Shown here piece by piece: positions 20,801-33,000 of a stretch of 64,000 nt of DNA (within the stretch, counting starts at the first letter, position 1; every line of letters starts with the position of its first letter). Source of the DNA: Craspedostauros australis (taxonomy: Eukaryota > Bacillariophyta > Bacillariophyceae > Mastogloiales > Achnanthaceae); the NCBI GenBank assembly GCA_026770025.1, contig JAMXDE010000027.1:372001-436000 (forward strand). Reading direction: 5' to 3'. A program made the position numbers and the translations under genes. The notes below the pieces were generated by a model that ran no database searches, was not told the origin of the DNA, and was given only the letters and a program-made list of their open reading frames with translations.

Positions 20801-22968
20801 GGGTAGTACGCTCTTCCATCGTACTCAACCGCTATGGATCTCATCACAACCATGAAAGCATCATGGTGGTGAAGCATGCTGCTTCTGCTATTGCTGGCGC
20901 AGAGTCATCAGAAGCGGAGTCAGCATCGCAGGTGGGAAAGTAGGAAACGGGAGCGTGGGATGCCAACCCCGACATCAACATTCGCTTGTTTGGCAGAGGG
21001 CGCAAAGACAAAATTGGCGAGGTGACGGAAGATGCTGCCTGCTCCCTCCCTTACCAGAACTGAATCGTGAAGAGCAGAATGTAGAAACCAATGGGAAGGA
21101 GCTCGACAAAATTGATATGTGACTGGTGGTCATGAAGTCTGCATGGAATATTCCAGATTCCCTCTTCGAAACAGGACCGACCTTGATCGCAGGTTGCCTC
21201 TCTGTCCGTTGCACAGAAGAAGCGCAGCAGGGCTGAATTATCTCCTATTCATACATACTGGCGGGTATTGCAGGTCGTATTGTGCTTTTCCACAGCTCTT
21301 TCACCTCTCTGGCAGATCTGAAGCACCAGCTGCACCGTCGCTGCCTCTCTATACTTGTACCAGACGCGCATGCTCGCTCCACTGCGGCACGCCACACGTC
21401 CGCTGTGCGTTGTTCGTGCGCTTGAGCAATCCGCAGATTCCCGCATCTTCTCTTTTTGTGTTTGCATCATCATGGTGTGACCCGTACTGTGCCTCACAGA
21501 ACACTCAACCATAGTGCCGCACGCTGATAAAGTACGACCAGATCCCAGACCTTGACGATAATGGTGCCCAACCAAACCCGCCTAACGGCCGCATGTCCTC
21601 AACGGCAACAGTAAAATGATGTGACAACCAGTCGGTACCAATGGCAACTCAGCAAATGCGCCCTCCTTTCGCGTTATCGGTTTCTCCCTGTCAATCCAAG
21701 ATTTACATTCCTCGCCAGAATTTCCACGAAGGAGGTGGTGATGGACCCTGCCACGCGACAGAAGCCCCCTATTCTACTCCAACAATAGGCATTGGTTTGT
21801 ATGTGAATGAATGCAAATGAATTAACCTGCAACTAGGCATTGTCGTTCTGAGAGAAGTGCTGATTTGTTGACGTGGTGCACGCAGAAGTAGTTGTGGAGA
21901 AAGTTGTTCTTCGCTATTCGTGCATTGCGACACTGATGACATATATCCCTTCCCTCAATGATATTTTGTGATTTTCGTGACAGAACGTTCATGACTCCAT
22001 TGTGGGACGTGGGCACCTCACCGCAGACAGCAGATGCTGTTCATCGTGACTAACAACAGATAGCGCATGTCACATTTGTTGTGTCCCCCGAGTACCGCAC
22101 TACTAAGTCGGAAGTATCAGTTGCTCAATTGCACTGGTTTCGATGCCGTGACAAAGAAGGAACACGAATATCCAACAAGACGTTCGTTGAAGTTCCTGCA
22201 CCCACAGTACCGCAATCACGTTCTTCGTGCCAGAAGTGTGCTCAAAAACGTTGGCGACAAGGAAATGTCACAGAGAAACAAATACACCAGAGAAGTCCAT
22301 TCGACCGTTATGCCAACGTCGAGGTTGTTGGCGCCAACCGATGCCATCGTTCGAAATTGTTGCCGCGATGACCTTGTCCATTTGGATGCGCAATCCGATG
22401 AGTTGCTTGAGTGACGATCAATTGCGTTTTACGGCCACGAGGCTGCATGTGTCGGCGCAGAGACAACGCGTTCACCAGTCCAATTGTCGTGGACTTCGGA
22501 GCAACACACGTCCCACAGAGGACACCAAACGCCATCCTTCTTGTGGAGTGGAGCATGGAAACGATTCTGCGAGGATGTCCACGCCAAACACTCGACAATT
22601 TTACAATGAGAAGTGTGGTCACCCCAATTTTCTTGGCGGGGTGACGCGTTCGTCTCCGATCGAGGTGCTTGTGGGGAGTTGCTGACCACCCTTGACTGGC
22701 TGGCGGCTCCACACAAACACTGTGAAGAATTGCGGAATAGAAACGCAACTTTGGTTGTCCTCTCGCTCGCGCAGCGCAACAACAGCAGCAGCAGTAACAA
22801 CAACAGGCAACATCGCTTGACGGCGCTTGTTGGCATCGCTTCTCGATCCCTTCATGCTCATAGACAGATTGCTGACCAAATTGTGAGCACAACGAACTCG
22901 GCAAGCCACAAGAGAGACAACCAGCGAGAGCCCAGCAGCACACCTCTGCACACCACAACCCTCATCTC
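17813..22968. other. ~5.2 kb gene-free spacer between the duplicated genes
   Basis: No recognisable protein, RNA or element. Frames that begin with ATG include 17858-18337 (minus, 159 codons) and 22067-22414 (plus, 115 codons). Neither has domains or a partner exon, and I treat both as unproven. A CAGA repeat lies at 18695-18749. The last ~100 nt carry the promoter-proximal region of copy B, which does not resemble copy A upstream of 22969. Confidence 0.4.
18695..18749. repeat. (CAGA)n tetranucleotide microsatellite
   Basis: Thirteen or so CAGA units with a few ACAC and GAAA interruptions. Confidence 0.9.
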
Positions 22969-22992
22969 CGCCCATCCGAACCCTTCCCGACC

Positions 22993-25900
22993 ATGAAGTT
23001 CTCCATCATCGCGCTCGCATCAGCGCTCCTCCTCTCGGATCAAAGCGGTGTCTTCGCGCAGAACACCAAGCTCGGTAAGCTTCCCATCATCACCATGACA
23101 GCACTGGTGGCCGTAATCTCGACATCGCGAAACCACCATACGTTACTGCTGAAGATGACGCCGACAATGATCCATGCTTCCGGCGCAGCCTGCCGCTTCT
23201 GCCATCTCTCTGGAGTTGTGGCGTTGGTTGTGGCGTTGGTTGTGGCGTTGGTTGCCTTCGCCACCACCAGCTGGAGCTGCGTCTACATCTACATCTGCCG
23301 CAGCATAGTCTGCAATTGCTGCTGTGCTATTCCATCTCCTGCCGCATCCGCTCTTCGTAACACGTGTGCATGACGTATCATTCTCATCCATTCCGTCAAT
23401 TCATCTGTCAATTCATCTTTCAATTCATCCGTGCATGCATCCATGCCTGCATGCATCAACGCTTCAATCGATCCTTCAATCGACGAACCATTCATTCACA
23501 CGCTTCAACCGTTGCCCGGTTCCATCGCTTGATTCCGTCGCCTCTCGCATCGGCGCCCACTATCAATCCCTGTGTCCTCATGATCGACATAATCGACACG
23601 ATCGACCGGTCCACTGCACGCCGTCTACTTCCCAATGCACCATGCGACACTCAATCCTCTATGCTGCTGCTGGTATTGCTGCTGCCGCCGCATGGTCTAT
23701 GACGCATGGTCTATGACGCATGGTCGATGATCTATTGTATGATCATCCATTGTCCACTATCAATACTCACCATGAATATATTCTACAATGCACATACTAC
23801 ATCTGTATATGTAATGCACATGCACATATACACATCTGCACACATAATGCAAATACAATGCACACCGCACACTGTACCAACACAGTCCGCCGCACGCGAA
23901 TCCGCAACCATGACCATGATGATGTTGATGACGAAAACTTCGCCTTCCGCCAGCGCATCCTCAAGGCGGAGAAGGCCAACAAGGGCGATAACGTGGATTC
24001 GGATGACACCGCAACGCCGACCGCGATTCCGACATCCAGGCCGACATCAGCTCCGACATCCGCACCGACGGAGACCATGGTGGACCTGGAGGCTCGTCTC
24101 TCACAGCTTCAGGGCGATCTCACCCAGTGTCTCCAGGATCTCGCCGCGCTACTGAGCCAAGCTGCCGGAAGCGGCACGGCCGTCACGTTGACGCCGACGG
24201 TTGACGGTGTCACCTTCACCGACGACATCAACGGACAGATCGCGGAGGTCAGTGTGGAGCTGGAGTACTGCTTGCAGGAGAAGGCGCGCATCATGGCCAT
24301 CCTCGGACGAACCGAGATACCAACATCATCTCCGACATCGGCACCGACCGATATGCCGACATCAGCTCCGACATCGGCGCCTACATCGGCACCGACTGCA
24401 CAGCCAAACAGCAATCCGACATCGGCACCGACTTCCGCACCAACATCAGCACCGACGTCGGCACCGACTGCGCGGCCAAACAGCGATCCAACATCCGCGC
24501 CTACAGCGGCTCCGACTGCGCAACCGACTTCCGCACCCACATCGGCACCTACGTCGGCACCGACTGCGCGGCCAAACGGCAATCCGACTTCCGCACCGAC
24601 ATCGGCTCCGACTTCCGCACCAACTTCAGCCCCGACATCGGCTCCGACATCCGCACCGACATCGGCTCCGACATCCGCACCGACATCGGCTCCGACATCG
24701 GCACCGACGGAGACCATGGTGGACCTGGAGGCCCGTCTCTCACAGCTTCAGGGCGATCTCACCCAGTGTCTCACGGATCTCGCCGTGGCGCTAAGCCAAG
24801 CTGCCCAAAGCGGCACGGCCGTCACGTTGACGCCGACTGTTGACGGTGTCACCTTCGCCGACGACATCAACGGACAGATCACGGAGGTCAGTGTGGAGCT
24901 GGAGTACTGCTTGCAGGAGAAGGCGCGCATCATGGCCATCCTCGGACGAACCGAGATGCCAACTTCATCTCCGACATCGGCACCCACTTCAGCCCCGACA
25001 TCGGCACCGACTTCGGCACCAACATCCGCGCCTACATCGGCACCGACTTCCGCACCAACATCGGCTCCGACATCGGCACCCACATCAGCCCCGACATCGG
25101 CACCCACATCCGCACCTACGTCAGCCCCGACTTCCGTGCCTACATCGGCACCGACATCGGTTCCGACTTCGCAGCCGACTTCCGCACCCACATCAGCCCC
25201 AACATCGGCGCCCACATCGGCTCCGACATCCGCACCTACGTCAGCGCCGACATCAGCCCCGACATCAGCGCCGACAAATCCGACCGCTCAGCCCACATCA
25301 GCCCCAACTTCCCAGCCCACATCAGCCCCAACTTCCCGGCCTACGTCGGCCCCGACCTCCCGGCCCACATCAAGGCCGACCTCTGCGCCAACCAAAGAGT
25401 GCGTGGACGGTCAATTCCGTTCGGGTGCTTTCGGCGTCTCCCTCGCCACCAGCCGGAACTGGCAAGTGATCGGAAGATCCAACCAAACTCCCACTACAAA
25501 TGGTCAGATCATCGTAGTCAATCGATTTGATCTCAACGACGAGACCGTCCTCTCCGAACCAGCGCCAGGCGGGAACGGTCTTGGACCGTTCGACAATGAT
25601 TTCTTTCTGGGTTTCTCTGTGGCCACCTCCGACATCGACGACGGAGGCGCCGGGCAGGAGTTCATCGTTGCCGGCTACCCTATCGACGACGTGGCCTACC
25701 TATACGCCTTCATGACTGACGAATGGGTCGGACCATTGGAGGTACCAGACGATTTGGATCTCTTGGGAGACGACGCCAGGCTCTTTACTTTCATCGACGG
25801 CAGCGGTTTCGGGTACTCCGTTGACATGACGGCCGATGGGTTGGCAATCATCGTCGGAGCTCCATTTGCCGTAAACGGCAGGGGATTTGCTGCCTACTTT

Positions 25901-26605
25901 GAGTCCGCGTCACTCGACTGGCCAAATGCTGCGGTGACGGTTACCATCTTGTTCGATCCTCAACCAGAAGAAGATGAAGAGTTCGGGATCTCCGTCGCCT
26001 TGGACGGTGATGCAATTCTCATCGGGGCGCATTTTGACACAGTCGCCTTCAACTTTCAACCAGGTGTCGCATACTACTACAGCAGCATTACCGCCGGCGC
26101 AGTCACTCTCAAGCCACAAGGTGACCGCAACGACGGGGATCAATTCGGAATCGACACAGACATCCGTGGCAACACGATCGTCATCGGGGCTGAAGCCGAT
26201 GTGGGTTCCGGCACCCGCGCTGGTGCAGTCTTCGTGATCGTCCGACAGACAAACGGCAACTTCGACGAGTTCCAGAAGATCACGCCTCCGGATGGTAGAA
26301 CAGATGACTTCTTCGGATTCGCTGTCGCTCTGAGTCCCAATAGATTGATCCTTCTCATTGGATCTCCAGAGAACGATAACCCCGAGGGCACGAACGCTGG
26401 CGCGGTGTATTCGTACACCCGAGATGACACATCCAGCCAGTTCAGTTTCAGCCGCAGATTCACTGCATGTGGTGCAGAGAACGATCAGTTCTTTGGTGAA
26501 GCCGTTTCCATCGATGGTGGTATTGCTCTGATGAGCGGCTACAGCATTGGTCCAAGCAGCAGCAGCAGCGGTATTCTTGTGCGTGTTCCAGCAAGCGGTT
26601 TGTAA
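22993..26605 (+). CDS. Secreted PTSA-rich FG-GAP beta-propeller protein, copy B
   Basis: Exons 22993-23074 and 23886-26605 (933 aa), with the same splice sites and phase as copy A. The signal peptide differs by one residue (Ile to Val). The helical modules and most of the propeller are nearly the same as in A. The first propeller blades are the exception (about 25590-25950): A has GPFDLEVFLGF and YVYEYEAAENNWLGP where B has GPFDNDFFLGF and YLYAFMTDEWVGP. These changes alter charge and length while flanking sequence, including the intron, is almost unchanged. The likely role is the same as for A, with a different binding face (inference). Confidence 0.85.
24318..25390 (+). repeat. 12-nt minisatellite coding for PTSA, copy B
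   Basis: Two arrays (about 24318-24708 and 24957-25390) of the same unit as copy A, with a different number and order of variant units. The repeat period leaves the complementary strand free of stops, which creates long spurious GADVGADV frames. Confidence 0.9.
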
Positions 26606-26774
26606 CGATGACGACTTCATGGTGGTAACGTAACGCCTACTTGTAGGAGTAGGACAGATGGGGACGAGGCATGCGACATGCGCGGCTCATATTCCAGACA
26701 GCATCATATGCACGACGAGATCTCTGCGGTCGTTGTCGTCTCTCTCCGCATCATCGAATCTCTTCTTCTCCGTC

Positions 26775-27500
26775 GATACTCTTTTCGCCGCGCCCTCTTC
26801 ATTCAGTTCTCAATCACAACGTAACAGTAATGCTCATAACAGCAATAGTCGCAGTGACAGGGGTGGATGCAAACATGAAAATGTTTGCGCAGAGCGCACT
26901 CTATCTCCGGAGTGCTTTCCTCTCCTCCATTCCATTGCTCTGGTTGGCCGTTATGTTGCGTAACTCGTGCCATGCATAGGTACATTCTCCGGCCCGCATC
27001 TCCAGGTACCCTCTTCGTGCAAACGTCCGTTCTGAGACCCAACCGAATGCGAGTACTCTACTCTCTCCAGAGTCGTAATATATTATGAGTATGTACCATC
27101 ATGTCCACAGAGCGATCGCCTCGACGGAACCAAGCAGTCCCCTCGACACAACCGGCAAACATCGGTGGCAGAGCACACGCACGCTTGTGCGTACATCTGC
27201 ATCGCACAAGACTTCTCCGCAATCTGAGTGGCGCACTACTGCAGAGGAGCAGTGCAAACTGAGGCTCTCCCTACTATTTTACAATAGTAGGCATAGTGAG
27301 AGAGGGAGAGAATTAGTTCTTGAAACAGAAATCGGAGCACCGATACACGGTTCCTCTGCCGCTCGTTCTTTTTTTTCAATACTATTTTACTATTTTGCTC
27401 TGCTTACGATCTAGTGTTGGTGCTGCAGGTACGAATGAAGCCGGTCCCAATGACAATGCCGACTCTCTGGAGAGATTACTCCAGAGTAAACCCAATGCGC
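26775..27500. other. Intergenic, no gene seen; one short hairpin
   Basis: Lies between the 3' ends of copy B and the exostosin gene (convergent). At 27270-27291 a 9-bp perfect stem (CCTACTATT) with a 4-nt loop could fold in RNA of either strand. Nothing else stands out. Confidence 0.5.
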
Positions 27501-29420
27501 TCAAGGGCCTCGCGCTGTATCCGGCAACTGTTGACAACGCAGGTCCGATTGCGTTGGGTTCAGCATGAACGCTTCAATTTGATTCAGCACGCCGTCAAAT
27601 GAAAAATGGCTGTCGCGATACGACAGAATGCGCTCCTCCGTCTTGCGGATCTTGTCAAACGTCCAGTTTGTGCTGCGTGACGACGACAGCGACAGCGACG
27701 GCAGGAGCTCTTCGCGCATGAATTTATTCACCGCGTCATGGCGAAGGACGATGACCATCTCCTCGCGCTGCATCAAATCGATGTACGGGATCCACGGAAT
27801 CTTCATGTGGACATAGATCGGGATCAATCCCATCTGTATGGTTTCCATCACATGATAGGCTGTGCGACCCCAGCCACGTGGGCAGAAGGAGAAGCACGAG
27901 TCGGCCATGATGTGCCACCATCCCGGCCCGTAGTGATATTTGAACATCTGGAGTGTGCTGTTGTTGACAGCTCGGGCCTTGGGATCGGGATCGAGCTTCT
28001 CCATTCTGCTAACCAGAGCCTCTCTCATATCATCCGGCGCGCTGATTCGGCTCCCAACGTAGGACGTGACATACTGTCGATCTTTTGGATCCTTGCGCAA
28101 TGGCCGTCGCTCATCGGTTAGCTCACCAGTCGTGATGACAGTGCCTTGCCCTGGCAAAGGAGCATCCAGCAACGCGTCTTCGGATTGCTTCAGCAACGGT
28201 ATCGGCACATGCCCATTCCCACCCGCTGATATGACCAGCATATTGGGAAATTGGCTTTGCTGAAGGCCACGGATGTGTGCCAACATACCTCCGTCATGCT
28301 GGGTGAGCACGATGTATGGTACGTCCTGTCGCAGCAAAGAGAGGACTGTCCTACTCAGCTTTGGTGGTGACCCAAATTTGCCGAGTACCGAATGGTCGGT
28401 CCATGGCAAGAAGATTGGAATGTAAGGCCCGAAGAGCTCGGAAAGGCAAAATGGTTGCAATCCGGATTCTCCAGCTCCCGACGTTGCAGATGAAAGCAAT
28501 ATCTCATGAATCCGCTTGTCGTACATCGACTCGAAGTGCGAGATGAATCGATTCTCGAGCCATGGCCCCGCGTAGCCTGATGTCTCATGAGGCTCGTGCG
28601 CGCCGTGCTGTGCCCACTGGGACAATCGCCTTCGGATGTCGTTGAAATGCGCATGGGCACCCGCGATGGGATACACCATGGTTTCGTGCGATATTTTGGC
28701 TGAGGACTTGTTGAGGCATTCCATTGCGGGTTCAATCAGCGTGGATAGGGTTGATCTCGTCTTGGGGTCTGCGGTGCATTGACTATCCAGTTGCGATGGC
28801 AACGCGATGGCCTTCTGCACCATCTCCTCGTATTCCGAGCGTGATTTGGGTGGTACAAATCCATCGTTATTTGCCATCTTTTCAGATATTGTTGGTACCT
28901 TTGGTGCACTCCTCGATGTGTCTTGGTCCTCCACCCCCTGGTGCTGCTGCTGCCGTTGTTGCTCCTGTTGTGCATGAGCAAGAAACTCTTCAAAGACAGA
29001 GACAGAGGCAGACGTAGATTCTGCTTGAGATGTTGTGAAGGACGCGACGGAATTCGGGGTAGCGCTGGAGCTATTCATGGGCATGGATGCGAGATCAAGC
29101 GTCGTGTCACTGATTGTGTACTGCGATTGGTCCACCATTCGGATGTTCTTGACGATGAAAATGGCAGCCAACATCGTCAGCACAAAATTCGTGGATCTGC
29201 GCACCATCGATTTCATCCGTCTTGTGCAAGGCCAGATGGATGCCATGGCAGATTTCGATGATCCTGGCTCTTGGCTTTTTTCGTCGTCGTGGTTTTGGCA
29301 CGGCAGATGCTCCCGTGATTGCCGCACGAGTGCTCTCGGCTGCCATTCGTGATGCTTCACCTCCTTGGGCCTGCTCGTACGTACAGCGGTGGACGATCTC
29401 ACCACGATCGGCGTGGACAT
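27501..29420 (-). CDS. Exostosin-like (GT47-type) glycosyltransferase, type II membrane protein
   Basis: 639 aa from the ATG at 29420; the longer open frame starts with GTG. A second candidate ATG at 29246 (MASIWPCTRRMKSMVRR) would give 581 aa with the short basic tail usual for Golgi type II enzymes. A signal anchor follows (about residues 85-105; FVLTMLAAIFIVKNIRMV), then a Ser/Gln-rich stem, then the lumenal domain. The C-terminal part has the exostosin blocks PYIVLTQHDGG, KYHYGPGWWHIMADSCFSFC and CPRGWGRTAYHVMETIQMG. Exostosins transfer sugars such as GlcA, GlcNAc or Gal to polysaccharides in the Golgi; donor and acceptor cannot be read from this sequence. No neighbour suggests a pathway. 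Confidence 0.8.
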   Translation of the reverse strand: MSTPIVVRSSTAVRTSRPKEVKHHEWQPRALVRQSREHLPCQNHDDEKSQEPGSSKSAMASIWPCTRRMKSMVRRSTNFVLTMLAAIFIVKNIRMVDQSQYTISDTTLDLASMPMNSSSATPNSVASFTTSQAESTSASVSVFEEFLAHAQQEQQRQQQHQGVEDQDTSRSAPKVPTISEKMANNDGFVPPKSRSEYEEMVQKAIALPSQLDSQCTADPKTRSTLSTLIEPAMECLNKSSAKISHETMVYPIAGAHAHFNDIRRRLSQWAQHGAHEPHETSGYAGPWLENRFISHFESMYDKRIHEILLSSATSGAGESGLQPFCLSELFGPYIPIFLPWTDHSVLGKFGSPPKLSRTVLSLLRQDVPYIVLTQHDGGMLAHIRGLQQSQFPNMLVISAGGNGHVPIPLLKQSEDALLDAPLPGQGTVITTGELTDERRPLRKDPKDRQYVTSYVGSRISAPDDMREALVSRMEKLDPDPKARAVNNSTLQMFKYHYGPGWWHIMADSCFSFCPRGWGRTAYHVMETIQMGLIPIYVHMKIPWIPYIDLMQREEMVIVLRHDAVNKFMREELLPSLSLSSSRSTNWTFDKIRKTEERILSYRDSHFSFDGVLNQIEAFMLNPTQSDLRCQQLPDTARGP

Positions 29421-30044
29421 CAACGATATCTTCTTCTTGTTTGTTGTTGTGCGAGTATAGTTGTCGTACTCCACAGTATTAGCATGAAAAGGTCGTCCGT
29501 GTGCGTTCTGTTATGTGTACTCGTGTCGGTGGCGCCGCGGTGCGGGAAAATTGCGGAAATGGATGGCCACGGATCCTTCGGACGGAGCGATCGTTGCCTT
29601 GAACAAACGGGCCCTTTGGGCCATGCGCTGTCACTCTCTCTCTCTCGAACGAACGAACGAACCCAATCAATCAATGACTTCTATCAGTCAGCGAACCAAC
29701 CAATGTTCCAGGGAGGATGCTGGGTCTCTCGGTTTCGAAATGGAGGGAGTACAATGATTGGGTGGTTCTTCAAGTATGGCTGTTCACTTGTTGTCCAAGA
29801 GCAGATCACCACATTGTGTGACCTTCCCCGTTCAGTTTGCTCGAGTCGCCAACGAAACGACAAAAAACTGCACAGGGTGAGATACACTCCGTCTACGGGC
29901 AACGAGTCTAGAGAGCGCAACGGCAACGACGAGACGCAGCCGATGCCACAAGTGTTTGTACCTACGCACACCCTTGAACCGCTCTCCACAAATACGAGGA
30001 CTAGTAGTACTCGTAGTAGGTTATGGACACATCCAAGTCGGGTA
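29421..30044. other. Intergenic region upstream of the exostosin gene
   Basis: Holds the promoter side of the minus-strand exostosin gene and the 3' flank of the receptor gene ending at 30045. A plus-strand open frame crosses it but continues antisense to the receptor and looks like a shadow. No other feature seen. Confidence 0.5.
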
Positions 30045-33000
30045 CTAATTCGTCCAGTAGGTCACCATCGATCCTTTCCCCTTGATCTGTACCTCCCCAC
30101 GAAGCCGCACCTGGATGCGAGGATCTTGTGTCATCAGCAGCAACGCGCTACGTTCCGAGCACTGGATCCTGCCAGCCGCGGACGTACTTTCCATGCGAGC
30201 TGCCACATTCACCGTGTCGCCGAAAACGCCGTACCGTGGGTTCAAGGTCCCAACGACGTTGCTCACCACAGGCCCTGTGTGGAATCCACCCCGGATTCGG
30301 ATGTACCCCTTGCTCAGATCGTCTTCATCCACGGGGATGCGGCCTGCCGCCTTCGCAGCGTCAGCGGCGAACTTGGCGATGCGCCTGACGTGATCCTCCG
30401 GTTGCTTCTTGGCCAAATTGGAAGCGCACATGTAGGCGTCGCCGATCGTTTCGATCTTGAAGAGGTCGTGCTTCTGCGCGAGATCATCGAATGCATGGTA
30501 GAGACGGTTCAGCATGCTGGACACCTTCAGGTCGGAAAGCGCGGCAGCGAGGCTGGTGAATCCCACGATGTCGGAAAAGTAGATCGTGACGAGTTCGTGC
30601 GATTCCGGTTCTGGATTCCCGCCCCGCTCGATGATGCGAGCAATGTGCAACGGGAACATCTGCGAGAGCAGCTTGATGCCGTGCTGTTGCTGCCGCTGTT
30701 GCTGCTGGTGGTACGCGGTGGCGGCTCTGTCGTTGGATACAGCGGTCGCGGCGCCTGTTGCCAAGGATGACATGGATATCGGCGCAGATTTCATTCCATT
30801 GGATGGAAATGTGCCAGCACCGTCCATCACGTGCCCCCCGCTCATCATGCCCGCCGATGCACCGGCCCCGGTTCTTTTCATTATGACACCTCCTGCTAGC
30901 ATCGGTTCCACTTCGCCGGCCGTCAGCTCCTTCAGACGGTTGTCGAACTCGCCTGCGGTGGGACGCAATAATGGATCAGCCGCCAGCAGGGACTTCATCA
31001 GCTTCGATACCTTGAACGGGCATGCCGGAGGCATCAGGGGTCGGCGATTGATCTTGGTGTCGCCTACCTGCTGCAGCACCTCCAGTGCATCCTCTCCTTC
31101 GTACGGTTCGCGTCGGCTGTATAGCTCGTACAGGATGATGCCCAGCGAATACATGTCCGATGCCGCGGTGTTCGAACTCTCCCCCCTCAAGAGCTCTGGC
31201 GCCATGAAGAATGGTGTTCCCATCGCGCCCTTCTTCTTGCGATGGGAGAAACCAAAATCTGCGACCTTGGCTCGGAATTTGCTGTCGACGAGAACGTTGG
31301 CGGACTTGAGATCGCCGTGGATTACGAGCGGATCGGCCGAGTGCAAGAACCGCACACCGGATGCGATGTCACGTAGGAAGTTGAGGATCATCTCACCGTC
31401 CATCACCATCGTCCCGTTGTGGAGAAGATCGTACAGTGACCCGTGGCTCATGTATTCCATCACGAGAGCTGGATCTTGTCCCTTGGCTATCACCGCACCC
31501 ATGACAGTTGTGATGCACGGATGTCGGAGCTTCGACAGCAACCTCATCTCCTCGATGAACTCGTCCTTCTGCCGGCTGTGAGAGCTGGAGTACCCATTGC
31601 GCTTGTCGCGACGGAACATGTTCAGGAATCCGTTGGATAGAGAGAAGAAGCTGTTGCTGTTGCTCTTGTTCATGCTGTACCTGGACCTTAGCTTTCTGCA
31701 GCTGCCATTCTCGCTGGCCTTGCTGTTGCTGCGCCTCTTGGAAGCATTACCAGCACTGCCACTGTTGGATCCTTGTGGAAGAACGACGAGCTGCGAGTCC
31801 AGGCCTGACGTGAGACCCGAATAGATGGGTTGACTGTGTTTCTCAAACGTTCGCTTCTCAGACCGCTTGCCTGGCTTGACTACCATTGATGCTGTGGAGG
31901 CTGACGACCTCCCAACCGTCCGCGATGTTCTGCTCAACCCGTCAGCAGTTGCTGATATCGTTGTGGACGTTGCACGTGTGGTCTTAGAACGCGTGGTGTT
32001 GATGCGATTCGCTTCCAGATCCTCTTCAATTGGCAGATCTGGTGATAGCTCGCCCTCACTGTCTTCCGTTTCTACGTCCTTTTCATTGATCGTGGATGGC
32101 ATTGTCGCCGCGGGTGCCGCTCTGATCGAATGCTGAAATTTCCCACCTGATTTTGTCGCATAGTTGGAATGGCTGCGGATCTCACCTGCACTGTTGATGT
32201 GAGTACTTGTGCGAATTCTGCTTGTGGCTGTGTTGGCGACCATTACATTGCTCGACATACCAGATGTCGTGTTGAACATGCCTGCCTTCAAAGTCTTTCG
32301 CTTCATGTTTGACGGTACTGACGCCATTCTATTGGTTGCGACACTGCATCTTTGTGAGTGTTCTTGTTTGGACGCAACGACCGTTTCGACTTCGTCGGAT
32401 GAATCCGTGCCATTGGCGTCCCTTTCGGATGCGCCACCATCGCTATGATCCGGCCCTGATAAGGATGAGCGAATCATATCCTCTTTGCGCGGTGTTAGAA
32501 CTCTCTTGACGGCCACCTGCGTGCCACGATACTCCGCCAGAAGCACGAATCCGAATGTACCCTGACCAATCACCTGCGGTGGGTCCGCGAACAGCAGCTC
32601 TTCCGGCTTGACGGCCCAGACAGAATCGCCTTCCTTGCGTTTCTTGTCCACGTACCATGCCATGATGGCGAGAAGCAAAATACAGATGGGACCAATGATG
32701 GACGGGATGAGGATGGCGAACAGCACACACGTTCCGAAGAGCTCGATTGTGTCATCGTCGCAGACGCATGCGCCATCCGTATCGGCGTGCCGTTTGTCGC
32801 TGTGATCGACTGAGCAATCTCGCTCGATAATTTGGATGCGCAGTGGGCTCTCTGAGATCTGCTCCCCGTCGAGGAATATCTCAAGGATGAGACTTCCCAC
32901 GTGTCGTGATACGACGCTGAAGTGATGGATGTTGCTGCTGATGTCGTTGTTGCTACTGCTACTGCCACTGCTGCCGTCCACAATGGCAAGTGCGTTGGGC

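Larger units (their letters stand above)
22969..26774 (+). repeat. Direct duplication, copy B (~3.8 kb)
   Basis: Partner of 13992-17812 in the same orientation, about 9 kb downstream. It contains the whole second FG-GAP gene, its 811-nt intron and about 165 nt of 3' flank. The boundaries are sharp, with no recognisable terminal repeats. Confidence 0.85.

Noticed and set aside
22308..22958. 216-codon minus-strand frame with a poly-Cys stretch
   Set aside because: The Cys run comes from a plus-strand AACAGC-type repeat. No domain is seen, and competing frames of similar length lie on the other strand.
29319..30770. 483-codon plus-strand frame
   Set aside because: Its second half lies antisense to the conserved cyclase domain and its first half to the exostosin 5' end; it has no domain of its own.
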